DNA of 64,000 bases from Aquella oligotrophica (GTDB lineage: Bacteria; Pseudomonadota; Gammaproteobacteria; Burkholderiales; UBA11063). The stretch lies in contig NZ_CP024847.1 in assembly GCF_002892535.1 (NCBI RefSeq), forward strand, positions 868,001 through 932,000. Direction: 5' to 3'. Under the pieces are notes generated by a model. The model saw nothing but the letters and a program-made list of their open reading frames with translations, was not told the DNA's origin and made no database searches. Positions 18,776-27,973 of the stretch are shown here, in pieces. Each line of letters starts with the position of its first letter. Position 1 is the stretch's first letter. The position numbers and the translations under genes are program-made.

Positions 18776-19410
18776 TGAGCGAAAAGCCTAAAAAAAATAA
18801 GGTAATTAAGGCATGGGTTCATCAGCATGTTAATGATGCATATGTGAATCAGGCACAGAAAGATGGCTACCGTTCGCGGGCGGCATATAAACTCCTTGAA
18901 ATTGATAGGGATGATAACCTTTTCAATAAAGCACAGATTGTAGTTGATTTGGGGTGTGCACCGGGTAGCTGGTCACAGGTTGCTATTGGGAAAGTTGGCG
19001 TTAATGGTAAAGTTATTGGCGTTGACCTTCTTGAGATTGATCCTATCCCACGGTTGAATTTTATACACGGTGATTTTACTGAGCAGGAAACTTTGAATCG
19101 ATTGTTAATGGCAATTGATAATAAAGAGGTTGATTTGGTTATTTCTGATATGGCACCTAATTTAAGTGGGATAAAGAATGTTGATCAGGCGCGTTCTGCT
19201 TATCTTGTTGAACTAGTTCTTGACTTTTCTGCTAGCTATTTGAAAGTGGGCGGGAATTGCTTGATTAAGGTGTTTCAGGGGAGTGAGTTTGAAGACTTGG
19301 TTAAATTAGCCAGAAATGTTTTTACTCAGGTAATAATTCGTAAGCCTGAAGCCTCACGAAGTAAAAGTAAGGAAGTGTACTTACTTTGCAAGTCAAAGAA
19401 GCCAATGTGA
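18775..19410 (+). CDS. rlmE: 23S rRNA 2'-O-ribose methyltransferase (U2552)
   Basis: 211 residues. RlmE (FtsJ/RrmJ) methylates U2552 in the A-loop of 23S rRNA late in 50S assembly. The catalytic K-D-K-E set can be seen: Lys in RSRAAYKLLEID, Asp in ISDMAPNLSG, Lys in CLIKVFQG, Glu in SKEVYLL. SAM binding is at VVDLGCAPGSWSQVA. ftsH follows 74 bases downstream, the conserved proteobacterial order. Confidence 0.95.
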   Translation: MSEKPKKNKVIKAWVHQHVNDAYVNQAQKDGYRSRAAYKLLEIDRDDNLFNKAQIVVDLGCAPGSWSQVAIGKVGVNGKVIGVDLLEIDPIPRLNFIHGDFTEQETLNRLLMAIDNKEVDLVISDMAPNLSGIKNVDQARSAYLVELVLDFSASYLKVGGNCLIKVFQGSEFEDLVKLARNVFTQVIIRKPEASRSKSKEVYLLCKSKKPM

Positions 19411-19483
19411 TATAATATTTCTATTATTTATCCAAAATGCTGCTTGGTAAGACTAATTATTTAAACTATATTGGACACATTAT

Positions 19484-21334
19484 ATGCGAAATGGTAATTT
19501 ATTCAAAAGCTTATTAATCTGGTTATTAATAGGCCTTGGGTTAATGGTCGTTTTTAACAAATTTAGCGAAAAACAGGATTCACGTAACACAATTCCATAC
19601 TCTCAATTTATTACAGAGCTTGAAAGCGGTCAGGTTAAAAGCATAGTTATTGAAGGTAATAATATGCAAAGTGAATGGATTAATGGGGTCCGTAAGGATG
19701 ATACCAAATTCACTACTTTCGCACCGTTTGACCCTCAGCTAGTAAATGATCTTATAAAAAACAAAGTTACTTTTCAGGCGAAGCCAAAAGAAGAGTCACT
19801 ATTAATGAATATTTTTGTTTCATGGTTCCCAATGCTGCTTCTAATTGGCGTCTGGATTTATTTCATGCGTGGAGCGTCTGGTGGTAAAGGTGGTGGCGGA
19901 ATCGGTGGTGTTTTCAGTATGGGGCGCAGTCGTGCTAAAATGATCGATAGTAAAGAAAATCTTATCCGATTTACCGATGTAGCGGGATGTGAAGAATCAA
20001 AGCAAGAAGTGGTTGAAATAGTTGATTATTTAAAAGATCCAACGAAATATCAGAATCTTGGTGGACGAATTCCCAAGGGAGTATTGTTAAGTGGTTCACC
20101 GGGAACAGGTAAAACATTACTTGCTAAAGCTATTGCTGGTGAGGCGAGCGTACCATTTTTTAGTATCTCCGGTTCAGATTTTGTTGAAATGTTTGTTGGT
20201 GTGGGTGCTTCACGGGTTCGTGATTTATTTGAACAGGCAAAACGCACGGCTCCATCAATTATATTTATTGATGAGATCGATGCTGTTGGTCGCCAGCGTG
20301 GTGCTGGTTTAGGTGGAGGTAATGATGAGCGCGAGCAAACCTTAAATCAGATGCTAGTTGAAATGGATGGCTTTGATACGAATACAACCGTAATCGTTAT
20401 TGCCGCAACCAACCGTCCGGATGTTCTTGATCCTGCATTAATGCGTCCAGGTCGTTTTGACCGTCAAGTTGTGGTTCCTTTACCAGATATTAAAGGTCGC
20501 GAACAGATTCTTACGGTACATATGCGTAAAGTCCCAGTTGCTAATGATGTAGAAGGCTCTGTGATTGCGCGTGGTACTCCAGGTTTCTCTGGTGCTGATC
20601 TGGCTAATCTGGTAAATGAAGCTGCTTTATTCGCTGCAAGACGAAATAAAAAGCTAGTTGATATGCATGATTTTGAAGATGCAAAAGACAAAATTATCAT
20701 GGGTGCAGAACGTCGCTCAATGGTTATGAATGATGAAGAAAAGAAAAATACTGCTTACCATGAATCAGGACACGCTATTGTTGCTAGATTGTTGCCGGGT
20801 ACTGATCCTGTGCATAAGGTGACGATAATTCCGCGTGGACGTGCTTTAGGTGTAACCATGCAGTTACCGGAAGAAGATCGTTATGCTTATACCAAAGATT
20901 ACCTAATGAATCAGATCGCGATCTTATTTGGTGGGCGCGTTGCTGAAGAGGTATTTATGAAGCAGATGACAACAGGTGCAAGTAATGATTTTGAAAGAGC
21001 TACTGATCTTGCTCGTAGGATAGTTACAAGATTTGGTATGACTGAAGAGATGGGACCAGTAATATACGGTGAAAATGAATCGGAAGTTTTTTTGGGTAGA
21101 AGTGTTACTTCGACTAAACATGTGTCTGAAGCAACTATGCAGAAAATTGATGAAACAATTCGTAATATATTGGAAACTCAGTATAAGCTTGCCAAACAGT
21201 TATTAGTTGATAATTCTGACAAGGTTGAAATGATGGCAAAAATGCTATTGGAAAAAGAAACTATTGATGCTAAAGATATCGAATATATTATGAATTATGG
21301 TAATAATCAGGAAGTCACTACGACTTTAGTGTAA
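19484..21334 (+). CDS. ftsH: ATP-dependent zinc metalloprotease FtsH
   Basis: 616 residues. Membrane-anchored hexameric AAA+ protease that degrades misfolded membrane proteins and regulators such as LpxC in gammaproteobacteria. Two membrane helices (about 9-27 and 105-125) flank a periplasmic domain. The AAA module has Walker A GSPGTGKT, pore motif MFVGVGAS, Walker [12 protein letters not shown] and the second region of homology RPGRFDRQV. The zinc site is HESGH. The Walker A form with Ser rather than Pro is one I associate with betaproteobacterial FtsH. A TATAAT at 19411-19416, with TTGCAA 19 bases upstream, could give it its own promoter. Confidence 0.96.
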   Translation: MRNGNLFKSLLIWLLIGLGLMVVFNKFSEKQDSRNTIPYSQFITELESGQVKSIVIEGNNMQSEWINGVRKDDTKFTTFAPFDPQLVNDLIKNKVTFQAKPKEESLLMNIFVSWFPMLLLIGVWIYFMRGASGGKGGGGIGGVFSMGRSRAKMIDSKENLIRFTDVAGCEESKQEVVEIVDYLKDPTKYQNLGGRIPKGVLLSGSPGTGKTLLAKAIAGEASVPFFSISGSDFVEMFVGVGASRVRDLFEQAKRTAPSIIFIDEIDAVGRQRGAGLGGGNDEREQTLNQMLVEMDGFDTNTTVIVIAATNRPDVLDPALMRPGRFDRQVVVPLPDIKGREQILTVHMRKVPVANDVEGSVIARGTPGFSGADLANLVNEAALFAARRNKKLVDMHDFEDAKDKIIMGAERRSMVMNDEEKKNTAYHESGHAIVARLLPGTDPVHKVTIIPRGRALGVTMQLPEEDRYAYTKDYLMNQIAILFGGRVAEEVFMKQMTTGASNDFERATDLARRIVTRFGMTEEMGPVIYGENESEVFLGRSVTSTKHVSEATMQKIDETIRNILETQYKLAKQLLVDNSDKVEMMAKMLLEKETIDAKDIEYIMNYGNNQEVTTTLV

Positions 21335-21355
21335 ATAGTTACGGAATTATTTGGT

Positions 21356-22672
21356 ATGCGTAAATATTTTGGTACTGATGGAGTCCGTGGTCGAGTTGGA
21401 ACTTTTCCGATTACTCCAGATTTCGCTTTGCGCCTTGGCTATGCGGCAGGGAAGGTATTAGCAAATAGGAGAAAGCGCCCGGCAGTAATCATTGGTAAAG
21501 ATACCCGTTTGTCTGGTTATCTTTTTGAGTCAGCTCTTGAAGCTGGTTTTGCCTATGCGGGCGTAGATGTATATATGGCTGGACCGCTTCCTACACCGGC
21601 AATTGCTTATTTAACTAAGACCTTGCGCTTATCTGCGGGTGTTGTTATTAGTGCTTCACATAATCCCTATCATGATAATGGGATAAAATTTTTTTCAGGA
21701 AATGGATCAAAGCTGCCAGACGATATTGAGCTTGAAATTGAAGCTGCACTTGATGGAGAAATGGTTATTGCCAGTCAACTGGGTAAGGTAAGGCGGCTTG
21801 ATGATGCACGTGGTAGGTACATTGAATTTTGTAAAAGTACTTTTCCTAACGCTCTTGATTTAAAAGGGCTTAAAATTGTGCTTGATTGCGCACACGGTGC
21901 GACTTATTATGTAGCACCACACGTATTTGAAGAGCTTGGTGCAGAAGTTATTAAAATTGGCTGTAATCCTGATGGTTTGAATATCAATGCGGAGTTTGGT
22001 TCGACCAGTCCAGAAAATATGCTTGAAGAAGTAAAGAAAACTGGTGCTGACTATGGTGTTGCTTTTGATGGTGATGGCGATAGGGTAGTTATTGCCGATA
22101 GATATGGCAATTTGTTAAATGGTGACAAATTAATTTATCTGATAGTTCAGGCATATGCTAATATGGGTCATAAGCTACCTGGAGTAGTCGGTACGGTGAT
22201 GACTAACATGGCAATGGAAGTGGCATTGAAAAATCAAGGCTATGAGTTTGTTCGAGCCAAAGTTGGTGATCGTTATGTAGTTGAAGAGTTATTAAATCGC
22301 GGTTGGTTAGTTGGCGGCGAAGCTTCTGGGCATATTTTATGTCTTGATAAACATTCAACTGGTGATGGTATAATTGCTGCATTGCAGGTATTGTCAGGGA
22401 TAGTTTCTTTGGGTAGAGAACCAAAAGACGTGATTGACTGGCAAGAATATCCGCAAACGATGGTAAATGTCCGGTTAACTGAAAATGTTAAAGACTGGCA
22501 GTTAGCGAGTAAAGCTGCGATGGATGAAGCTAGTGCTGCACTTGGTAATGATGGGCGAATTATTGTTCGGGCAAGTGGAACTGAGCCTTTAGTTCGAGTA
22601 ATGGTAGAAGCTAAAAATTCTGATACCGCAATAAACTGGGCAAATAAAATTGCGGAAGCTATTAAAGGATAG
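21356..22672 (+). CDS. glmM: Phosphoglucosamine mutase
   Basis: 438 residues. GlmM interconverts glucosamine-6-P and glucosamine-1-P on the way to UDP-GlcNAc for peptidoglycan and LPS. The active phosphoserine loop is [18 protein letters not shown]; the metal loop is DGDGDRVVI; the sugar-binding loop is GGEASGH; and the phosphate-binding loop is [12 protein letters not shown]. It sits 21 bases after ftsH. Confidence 0.96.
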   Translation: MRKYFGTDGVRGRVGTFPITPDFALRLGYAAGKVLANRRKRPAVIIGKDTRLSGYLFESALEAGFAYAGVDVYMAGPLPTPAIAYLTKTLRLSAGVVISASHNPYHDNGIKFFSGNGSKLPDDIELEIEAALDGEMVIASQLGKVRRLDDARGRYIEFCKSTFPNALDLKGLKIVLDCAHGATYYVAPHVFEELGAEVIKIGCNPDGLNINAEFGSTSPENMLEEVKKTGADYGVAFDGDGDRVVIADRYGNLLNGDKLIYLIVQAYANMGHKLPGVVGTVMTNMAMEVALKNQGYEFVRAKVGDRYVVEELLNRGWLVGGEASGHILCLDKHSTGDGIIAALQVLSGIVSLGREPKDVIDWQEYPQTMVNVRLTENVKDWQLASKAAMDEASAALGNDGRIIVRASGTEPLVRVMVEAKNSDTAINWANKIAEAIKG

Positions 22673-22674
22673 CG

Positions 22675-23292
22675 ATGGAAATACTACACGAACTTATAGC
22701 TTTTTTTACTGTATATGGTTATATTGCCGTATTTTTGGTATTGATAGCTTGTGGGTTTGGTATACCTATTCCTGAGGATATAACCTTGGTTGCTGGTGGG
22801 GTTATTTGTGGATTGGCTGCGTCAATGGATGTACATCTAATGGTTGTAGTTTCTTTGCTTGGAGTTATTGTTGGTGACGGAACCATGTTTATGCTTGGTA
22901 AACTCCTTGGTCCAAGGGTAAAAAATGTTCCATTAGTTAAAAATGTATTTACTGAAAAACGTTACCAACAAATGCAGGAAAAAGTTCATAAATATGGTAA
23001 CCGGATCTTGTTTGTTGCAAGATTTCTTCCCGGGCTTCGTGCGCCAATATTTGTGACGGCAGGAATTAGCCGTCGTGTTTCATACTGGAAGTTTCTGGTA
23101 ATGGACGGAGGAGCGGCATTAATTAGTGTTCCATTATGGGTCTACGCAGGCTATTATTTTGCTCATGATCTTGATGACTTATTGCACTGGGTTAAACAGA
23201 GCGAAACATTCATTATCTCAATTCTAGCTATAATATTTATAATCTGGCTAATTGTTTCTGTTGTAAAAAAGAACAAAACTAAATCGAATTAA
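22675..23292 (+). CDS. DedA/SNARE-associated family membrane protein
   Basis: 205 residues. DedA-type core: GFGIPIPEDITLVAGGVICG near residue 27 and FVARFLPGLRAPIFVTAGIS near residue 111, the two re-entrant motifs with acidic and arginine residues that define the family. Members act in undecaprenyl-phosphate or phospholipid flipping and envelope homeostasis. It begins two bases after glmM, so both are likely co-transcribed. Confidence 0.88.
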   Translation: MEILHELIAFFTVYGYIAVFLVLIACGFGIPIPEDITLVAGGVICGLAASMDVHLMVVVSLLGVIVGDGTMFMLGKLLGPRVKNVPLVKNVFTEKRYQQMQEKVHKYGNRILFVARFLPGLRAPIFVTAGISRRVSYWKFLVMDGGAALISVPLWVYAGYYFAHDLDDLLHWVKQSETFIISILAIIFIIWLIVSVVKKNKTKSN

Positions 23293-23398
23293 CACTAATT
23301 TTATTTTAAAAAACAGTTATAGATCAATTTGTTATTTATATTTGCCTTGGGTGGTGAAATTTTTGCTGCTGTTTTAGTGGTTTTTATTTCTGGTATAT

Positions 23399-23427
23399 TT
23401 GACAATGGCTTCTTCTTGATATAGAAT
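23399..23427 (+). promoter_or_regulatory. Sigma-70 type promoter for the outer-membrane protein gene
   Basis: TTGACA at 23399-23404 and TAGAAT at 23422-23427, 17 bases apart, 33 bases before the ATG at 23461. The close match to consensus and its position make this one of the clearest promoters in the window. Confidence 0.75.
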
Positions 23428-23460
23428 TAGTTATTAAAATTTATTCTGAAAGTACGTTAA

Positions 23461-24252
23461 ATGCGCAATCTTATAGCATTTTCTCTAGCTTCACTCTTTA
23501 GTTTTAGTTATGCTGCTACTAGCAGTAATTCAGCGCAATCGACTAATGAGTACGCAGCTTTTCAGCAATTTGATAATGAGTATAATGTTGGGTACGCTAC
23601 TACTTCAGGAAATTTGACTAATGGTAACACAGGTGGAGTAAATAACTCTCAGTTTATCAACCTTGAAGTTGAACATTTATTTAATGTTGGTGTGTGGTTT
23701 GACGTAAATGCCAGCCTGCTAACCTATTATAGCCAAGCAGTGGATCCTGCCGTTAGTTCTCTAGGGAGTACCACGGGTTCTCAGCCTAATTTTGGTGGGA
23801 TTAATGCTAGTGTTGGTTATGCCTTTGCTGTTGTTCCAGATCATTTACTTTTAATACCATATGGTCTTGTTGGGCGTAATACCAATCTTTCATCTTATAC
23901 TCTTAATAATGCAGGAACGACTACAAATTTAACTCAGGACTATTTTTGGACATTTGGAATTGGCGGTAGGGTAGATTTTCGTATCAATGATGTATTTGAT
24001 GTTTACTTGGATCAAAATGCTGTTTACAATGCGAGTCAAGCACCTGTTACTCAAGGGCTAGCTCCAAATGATAATTATTTATATACTACAACACTTGGCG
24101 CAAAATTTAATGTTTGGCGTAGTTTACAGCTAGGTGCCAAAGGTTTTTATCAGAATTCATATTATACTCAAAGTCTTGTTGGGGCAGGGGCTAGCGTTTG
24201 GGTTCCCCAAAGCACTGTTGGTGGTTTAGTATCAATCGGTTTAACTTATTAA
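23461..24252 (+). CDS. Outer-membrane beta-barrel protein
   Basis: 263 residues. A Sec signal peptide (MRNLIAFSLASLFSFSYA) precedes alternating polar/aromatic strands such as VWFDVNASLLTYY, YFWTFGIGGRVDFR and LYTTTLGAKFNVW, and the protein ends in an aromatic residue (GLTY), as barrel proteins require for Bam recognition. No family is recognised with certainty; it could be a small porin-like or OmpW/OmpA-barrel-like protein. It has its own consensus promoter and terminator, which suggests an abundant protein. Confidence 0.7.
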   Translation: MRNLIAFSLASLFSFSYAATSSNSAQSTNEYAAFQQFDNEYNVGYATTSGNLTNGNTGGVNNSQFINLEVEHLFNVGVWFDVNASLLTYYSQAVDPAVSSLGSTTGSQPNFGGINASVGYAFAVVPDHLLLIPYGLVGRNTNLSSYTLNNAGTTTNLTQDYFWTFGIGGRVDFRINDVFDVYLDQNAVYNASQAPVTQGLAPNDNYLYTTTLGAKFNVWRSLQLGAKGFYQNSYYTQSLVGAGASVWVPQSTVGGLVSIGLTY

Positions 24253-24270
24253 ATATGAATTTATTTTTAT

Positions 24271-24304
24271 AAGCTAACTATAAGTATGAGTTAGCTTTTT
24301 TATT
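24271..24304 (+). terminator. Rho-independent terminator after the outer-membrane protein gene
   Basis: Perfect 9-bp stem AAGCTAACT / AGTTAGCTT, nine-base loop, then TTTTTATT. It ends ten bases before the next start codon. Confidence 0.88.
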
Positions 24305-24313
24305 CTTCAACGT

Positions 24314-24946
24314 ATGAAATATATCTATTTACACGGGTTCGCATCTAGCCCACAATCATATAAAGCGCAGTTCTTTAAATCCAAGTTTGACCTTATTGGA
24401 AGTGAATTATTAATACCTGATTTAAATCTAGGTGATTTCACAAATTTAAAAGTCTCATCCCAACTATTATACCTTAAAGAGTTAATTTCTAATGATACTG
24501 ATTATTGTCTGATTGGTTCAAGCCTTGGGGGATTACTTGCGCTTATTCTTGCGGAAGAGCATATACAGGTTAAGAAATTGATTTTACTTGCTCCTGCAAT
24601 AGAAATAAAAAATGTATGGGATAAAGAGCTTGGCGTTGATAATATCAAAAAATGGCAGAAGCAGGGTGTATATAATATATTTCATAGTGGCGCCAAGTGT
24701 GAGGTTCCACTGAAATATGATTTCATTCATGATATGCAGAATATTAAAGACAGGGACTTTAAGCGAGGGTTGCCAGTATTGCTTATTCATGGTAAATATG
24801 ATAAGACTATACCTGTAGAGGTAAGTCATGTCTATCAGAGGCAAAATCAGCTTGCTAAATTAGTAGTCCTTAATTGTGAGCATGGAATGGAAGATAAAAT
24901 TGAGGAAATATGGATAGCTGCAAATAGTTTTATTAATGATATTTAG
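24314..24946 (+). CDS. YqiA-like alpha/beta-fold esterase
   Basis: 210 residues. The start MKYIYLHGFASSPQS and nucleophile elbow GSSLGG match the YqiA/YcfP (UPF0227) hydrolases. The acid and base of the triad would be Asp in HGKYDKTIP and His in NCEHGMED. It likely hydrolyses small esters; the native substrate of the family is not known. cutC follows after nine bases. Confidence 0.82.
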   Translation: MKYIYLHGFASSPQSYKAQFFKSKFDLIGSELLIPDLNLGDFTNLKVSSQLLYLKELISNDTDYCLIGSSLGGLLALILAEEHIQVKKLILLAPAIEIKNVWDKELGVDNIKKWQKQGVYNIFHSGAKCEVPLKYDFIHDMQNIKDRDFKRGLPVLLIHGKYDKTIPVEVSHVYQRQNQLAKLVVLNCEHGMEDKIEEIWIAANSFINDI

Positions 24947-24955
24947 GATATTACT

Positions 24956-25642
24956 ATGTTGATTGAGATAATTGCTACCAGCCTTGAGGAGGCAATAGCT
25001 GCAGAAAAATTTGGTGCTGGACGTATAGAACTGATTCATTCATTTGATGATGGTGGGTTATCTCCAAACCTCGAGTTAGCGAAAAATGTTTGTGCTAATG
25101 TATCTATTCCTGTAAATGTAATGGTTCGTCCGCATGCAAAGAGTTTTCTATATGATAAACATGATCTGTATACCATTCTGGAAGAAATAGATTTTCTGCT
25201 TTCTCACACAAAAATAAATGGAGTTGTTTTTGGTTGTCTGGATAGTAATCGGCGAATTGATGCTAAGACACTAGAGGCTGTAATTAAGTTTATAGATGGT
25301 AAGGCAGACTTAACTTTCCATAGGGCAATAGATGAATCAGCTGATCCTGTTATCGCATTTAGTGAGTTGCAAAGCTATGGTTGTTCAGTTAATAATGTAT
25401 TAAGTTCTGGTGGTAAAGCAACTGCGATGGAAGGGATTAATACTTTACAATTAATGCAGGAAAAGTCGTGTATAGGTGGTGCTAAGTTGCTTCCCGGTAG
25501 TGGAGTTAATCCTCAGAATGCATCAATACTTGCTAGATACTTGAATGTTTGTCAATTACATATTGGCACTGGAGTTAGAGTAAATAATAAATTGGAACAA
25601 TCATTATTTAACGAGTTATTTATACAGCTTCAATCACTTTAA
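24956..25642 (+). CDS. cutC: CutC family protein
   Basis: 228 residues, a TIM-barrel protein. GAGRIELIHSFDDGGLSPN near the N-terminus and NVMVRPHAKSFLY are CutC hallmarks, as is the C-terminal LLPGSGVNPQN. Historically linked with copper homeostasis, although the biochemical role is unsettled. The last four bases overlap the end of the convergent Mth938-like gene. Confidence 0.88.
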   Translation: MLIEIIATSLEEAIAAEKFGAGRIELIHSFDDGGLSPNLELAKNVCANVSIPVNVMVRPHAKSFLYDKHDLYTILEEIDFLLSHTKINGVVFGCLDSNRRIDAKTLEAVIKFIDGKADLTFHRAIDESADPVIAFSELQSYGCSVNNVLSSGGKATAMEGINTLQLMQEKSCIGGAKLLPGSGVNPQNASILARYLNVCQLHIGTGVRVNNKLEQSLFNELFIQLQSL

Positions 25643-26001
25643 AATAGGACTACCCCCACGACGTTTCTTCCTTCACCAATTAAATAATTAAACGTTCTAC
25701 ATAATGCGGCAACAGGCATAACCTCAAAGCCAATTCTTAATTGTTGTAATTTAATTAAAATATTACGCTCTGGATATTTAATTGAGCTACCTGTGCCAAA
25801 AATTATTATATCTGGTTTATGGCTAAGAATTTCATCTAATAGTGTGTCTGTTAATTCTGAAATAAAGCTAATACTAACTGGCTTAATTGCATTGGGTGTA
25901 ACCAATAAATTCGTACTATATTCAACTTGATTAATTGTTACGGAGTTTGTTGAATAGTTAGTAAATTGATTGCCTTCATTACTATGTAAATTAACCTGCA
26001 T
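25639..26001 (-). CDS. Mth938-like (DUF498/NDUFAF3-type) domain protein
   Basis: 120 residues making one domain of the Mth938/NDUFAF3 family: PDIIIFGTGSSIKYPERNIL followed by GFEVMPVAALCRTFNYLIGE is the recognisable core, a NAD-binding-like fold without known catalytic residues. Function is unknown in bacteria; the human relative helps assemble complex I. Ribosome site AAGGAAAA precedes the ATG. It begins only 11 bases after a terminator hairpin that ends the tol-pal operon, and no promoter fits between, so read-through transcription is likely. Confidence 0.8.
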   Translation of the reverse strand: MQVNLHSNEGNQFTNYSTNSVTINQVEYSTNLLVTPNAIKPVSISFISELTDTLLDEILSHKPDIIIFGTGSSIKYPERNILIKLQQLRIGFEVMPVAALCRTFNYLIGEGRNVVGVVLF

Positions 26002-26012
26002 ATTTTTTCCTT

Positions 26013-26046
26013 AAAAAACTCAAGCTTGAATAAGCCTGAGTTTTTT
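26013..26046 (-). terminator. Terminator after cpoB (symmetrical, may act both ways)
   Basis: Fifteen-base arms AAAAAACTCAAGCTT (26013-26027) and AAGCCTGAGTTTTTT (26032-26046), one mismatch, four-base loop; runs of A and T on the outside allow it to end transcription in either direction. It lies 25 bases beyond the cpoB stop. Confidence 0.82.
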
Positions 26047-26070
26047 GTTCAACTTTCCAAGACATTTCGA

Positions 26071-26799
26071 CTATTGAAGCTGTTTAGCAACTTTTTTTGC
26101 AGCTTCACTATTAGGAAAGCTTTTTATCAATTTTTTAGCTGTAGCATTTGCTGCTTTTGTATTTCCTAGTTGTGATTGGGAAATATAAACTACTCTCATT
26201 GCATCGGGAACAAATTTATTATTTGGGTTGTCCGCAATAAATTTATTTGCTTGGGTAATTGCTTCTTTGTATTCACCATTAGCAACGTAGGCTACAGATA
26301 AATAATAGTTGGCACTAGCCGCTGCTGCTTTATCTGATCCATTGGCAATGTTTTGTAAATCAGTTATTGCTTCAGGAACTTGCTTATTTTGCAATTTTTT
26401 AATTGCAGCTTGCAATTCAGGGTTACTGTTCGCAACTGCGGAAGTAGTTACCGATTTAGACACTGGTTTGGAACCAGCTGCATCTTCCAAAGCTTGTACT
26501 CTTAATTCTAGAGCCTGAACCTGTTGATTCTGATCACCTTGACCAGTTTTTTGTCCCTGTTCAAGGTTCGATACGCGTCCATTTAATTGATTAATTTGTG
26601 TTTGCAAATCGTTTATTTGATTTAATAAATCAATTAATTTCTGATTTGAAACTTTATTATCTAAGACTCCAACATTTTGCTGGATTTGACTCAAGCGTTG
26701 ATTGGTATCAGCAATTTGCTGACGCGCTTGATCGTCAGCACAACCTATAAGAAAAAGGTTTGCTGACAATCCTATAATTGTCAACAAACTTTTTTTCAT
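26071..26799 (-). CDS. cpoB: Cell division coordinator CpoB (YbgF)
   Basis: 242 residues. N-terminal signal with lipobox-like LIGC, then a trimerising coiled coil (about 35-95, with KLIDLLNQINDLQTQINQLN) and C-terminal TPR repeats (about 130-240, NPELQAAIKKLQ, SANYYLSVAYVANGEYKEAI and so on). CpoB links Tol-Pal constriction with PBP1B-driven septal synthesis in E. coli. It is two bases after pal. The lipobox cysteine is unusual for CpoB, which is normally a soluble periplasmic protein. Confidence 0.88.
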   Translation of the reverse strand: MKKSLLTIIGLSANLFLIGCADDQARQQIADTNQRLSQIQQNVGVLDNKVSNQKLIDLLNQINDLQTQINQLNGRVSNLEQGQKTGQGDQNQQVQALELRVQALEDAAGSKPVSKSVTTSAVANSNPELQAAIKKLQNKQVPEAITDLQNIANGSDKAAAASANYYLSVAYVANGEYKEAITQANKFIADNPNNKFVPDAMRVVYISQSQLGNTKAANATAKKLIKSFPNSEAAKKVAKQLQ

Positions 26800-26801
26800 A
26801 G

Positions 26802-27374
26802 TTATTCAACACCTTCAGTAACTGTACCATTGTACACGCTACCATCAACAGTTGGAACACCATTGCTATCAGTTGAGTAGCCAGTAGGTTGTCCAGCAGT
26901 GTAATTGATGTCTGAACGACGGTTCATAGCTCGTGTAGCTGAAGAGTTATTGTCGTATTTAGGTTTTAACTTACCATTTGAGATTGCTTCAACTTGAGCT
27001 TTTGTAGCACCATTAGCAATTAAAGCTTTTTTAACTACATCAGCACGCTTTTGACCTAATGACAAGTTATACTCTACAGAACCAACATCATCGGTATTAC
27101 CTTGTACTTGAACTTTAGCATCTTTGTGAGCAGCCAAGTAGTCAGCATTTGCTTTGATGATACCAGTATAGTCATCTTTGATATCGTATTTATTAAAACC
27201 AAAATACACACTATTATGATTAGTAACAACAGGTTCAGGAGCAGAAGCTACTGGAGCAGAAGCTACTGGCTCAGGAGCAGAAGCTACAGCTTTCATATCG
27301 GTTTCAGGAGCTTTGTTTGAAGAACATGCAACCATTGCCCCACCAGCGATAAGCAAAGCTAAAATTTTTTTCAT
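26802..27374 (-). CDS. pal: Peptidoglycan-associated lipoprotein Pal
   Basis: 190 residues. Lipobox at VAC (residue 16), a linker of repeated VASAPEP units, then the OmpA-C domain (about 52-150) with VQGNTDDVGSVEYNLSLGQK and NRRSDINY, the peptidoglycan-binding residues. A C-terminal tail of about 35 residues, rich in Gly, Ser and Thr, extends beyond the usual domain end. Pal tethers the outer membrane to the wall and is moved by TolQRA through TolB. A TATAAT (minus strand, 27426-27431) suggests its own promoter. Confidence 0.92.
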   Translation of the reverse strand: MKKILALLIAGGAMVACSSNKAPETDMKAVASAPEPVASAPVASAPEPVVTNHNSVYFGFNKYDIKDDYTGIIKANADYLAAHKDAKVQVQGNTDDVGSVEYNLSLGQKRADVVKKALIANGATKAQVEAISNGKLKPKYDNNSSATRAMNRRSDINYTAGQPTGYSTDSNGVPTVDGSVYNGTVTEGVE

Positions 27375-27460
27375 ATGTCTTCCTTTCTGGATATTAAGTT
27401 AATATGGATTTAACCACCAGCAGTGATTATACAGTATTTAAGTTAAATATAAAAGTTTTA

Positions 27461-27883
27461 TTATTTACCACCACTTGAATTTGATTTATTATTACTATAT
27501 CCTTTGCCATCATTATTAAATGAATCCTGTTCCGGGAATTGCTCTGAACTTGCCATCCGTGAGTTAACATTTGGTTTGTTTTTCTTTTTCTTCATTTCGT
27601 CTTTTGTATAGTATTTCTGTTTCTTTTTGCCAGTTAGTTCATTTTGTTGCGGGTAAAGCTGACTACTTGCTGCAAACGAGTTAACATTTGGTTTGTTTAC
27701 TTCAGGGGCATCTGGGGAATTATAGGTTTTACCTTTTTCTCCGGTTAATTTATTTTCTGAAGGAAACTGTTGGCTGCTTGCTGCAAGAGAGTTTACAGTA
27801 GGGTCATTATACTGATCCGTATCTGCAAAGGCTACCGTTGCAAATCCAGCACACATCCCAACCATAATAATTTTTTTAAACAT
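27461..27883 (-). CDS. Exported protein with three 27-residue repeats, inside the tol-pal cluster
   Basis: 140 residues. Signal peptide MFKKIIMVGMCAGFATVAFA, then three copies of a unit at about 28-54, 65-92 and 103-130, each beginning Pro-x-Val-Asn-Ser, then a Met/Ala-Ala-Ser-Ser-x-x-(Phe/Tyr)-Pro core, then Gln/Glu-rich and Gly-Lys-x-Tyr segments. The linkers are Lys-rich. No family is recognised; composition suggests a disordered periplasmic protein. It sits between tolB and pal in the same direction, a place where E. coli has nothing, with its own consensus promoter. A role in Tol-Pal or wall binding is possible but unproven. Confidence 0.75.
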   Translation of the reverse strand: MFKKIIMVGMCAGFATVAFADTDQYNDPTVNSLAASSQQFPSENKLTGEKGKTYNSPDAPEVNKPNVNSFAASSQLYPQQNELTGKKKQKYYTKDEMKKKKNKPNVNSRMASSEQFPEQDSFNNDGKGYSNNKSNSSGGK

Positions 27884-27919
27884 AGTAGAGTACCTTCCAT
27901 GTATTTATTTACTATCTCG

Positions 27920-27949
27920 ATTATACTATAAAATGTGAACATATTACAA
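27920..27949 (-). promoter_or_regulatory. Promoter of the three-repeat protein gene
   Basis: On the minus strand TTGTAA (27944-27949) and TATAAT (27920-27925) are 18 bases apart, 37 bases before the start codon at 27883. It would separate expression of this gene from tolB. Confidence 0.55.
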
Positions 27950-27973
27950 CATTGATAAATTATTTTAAGCTTA

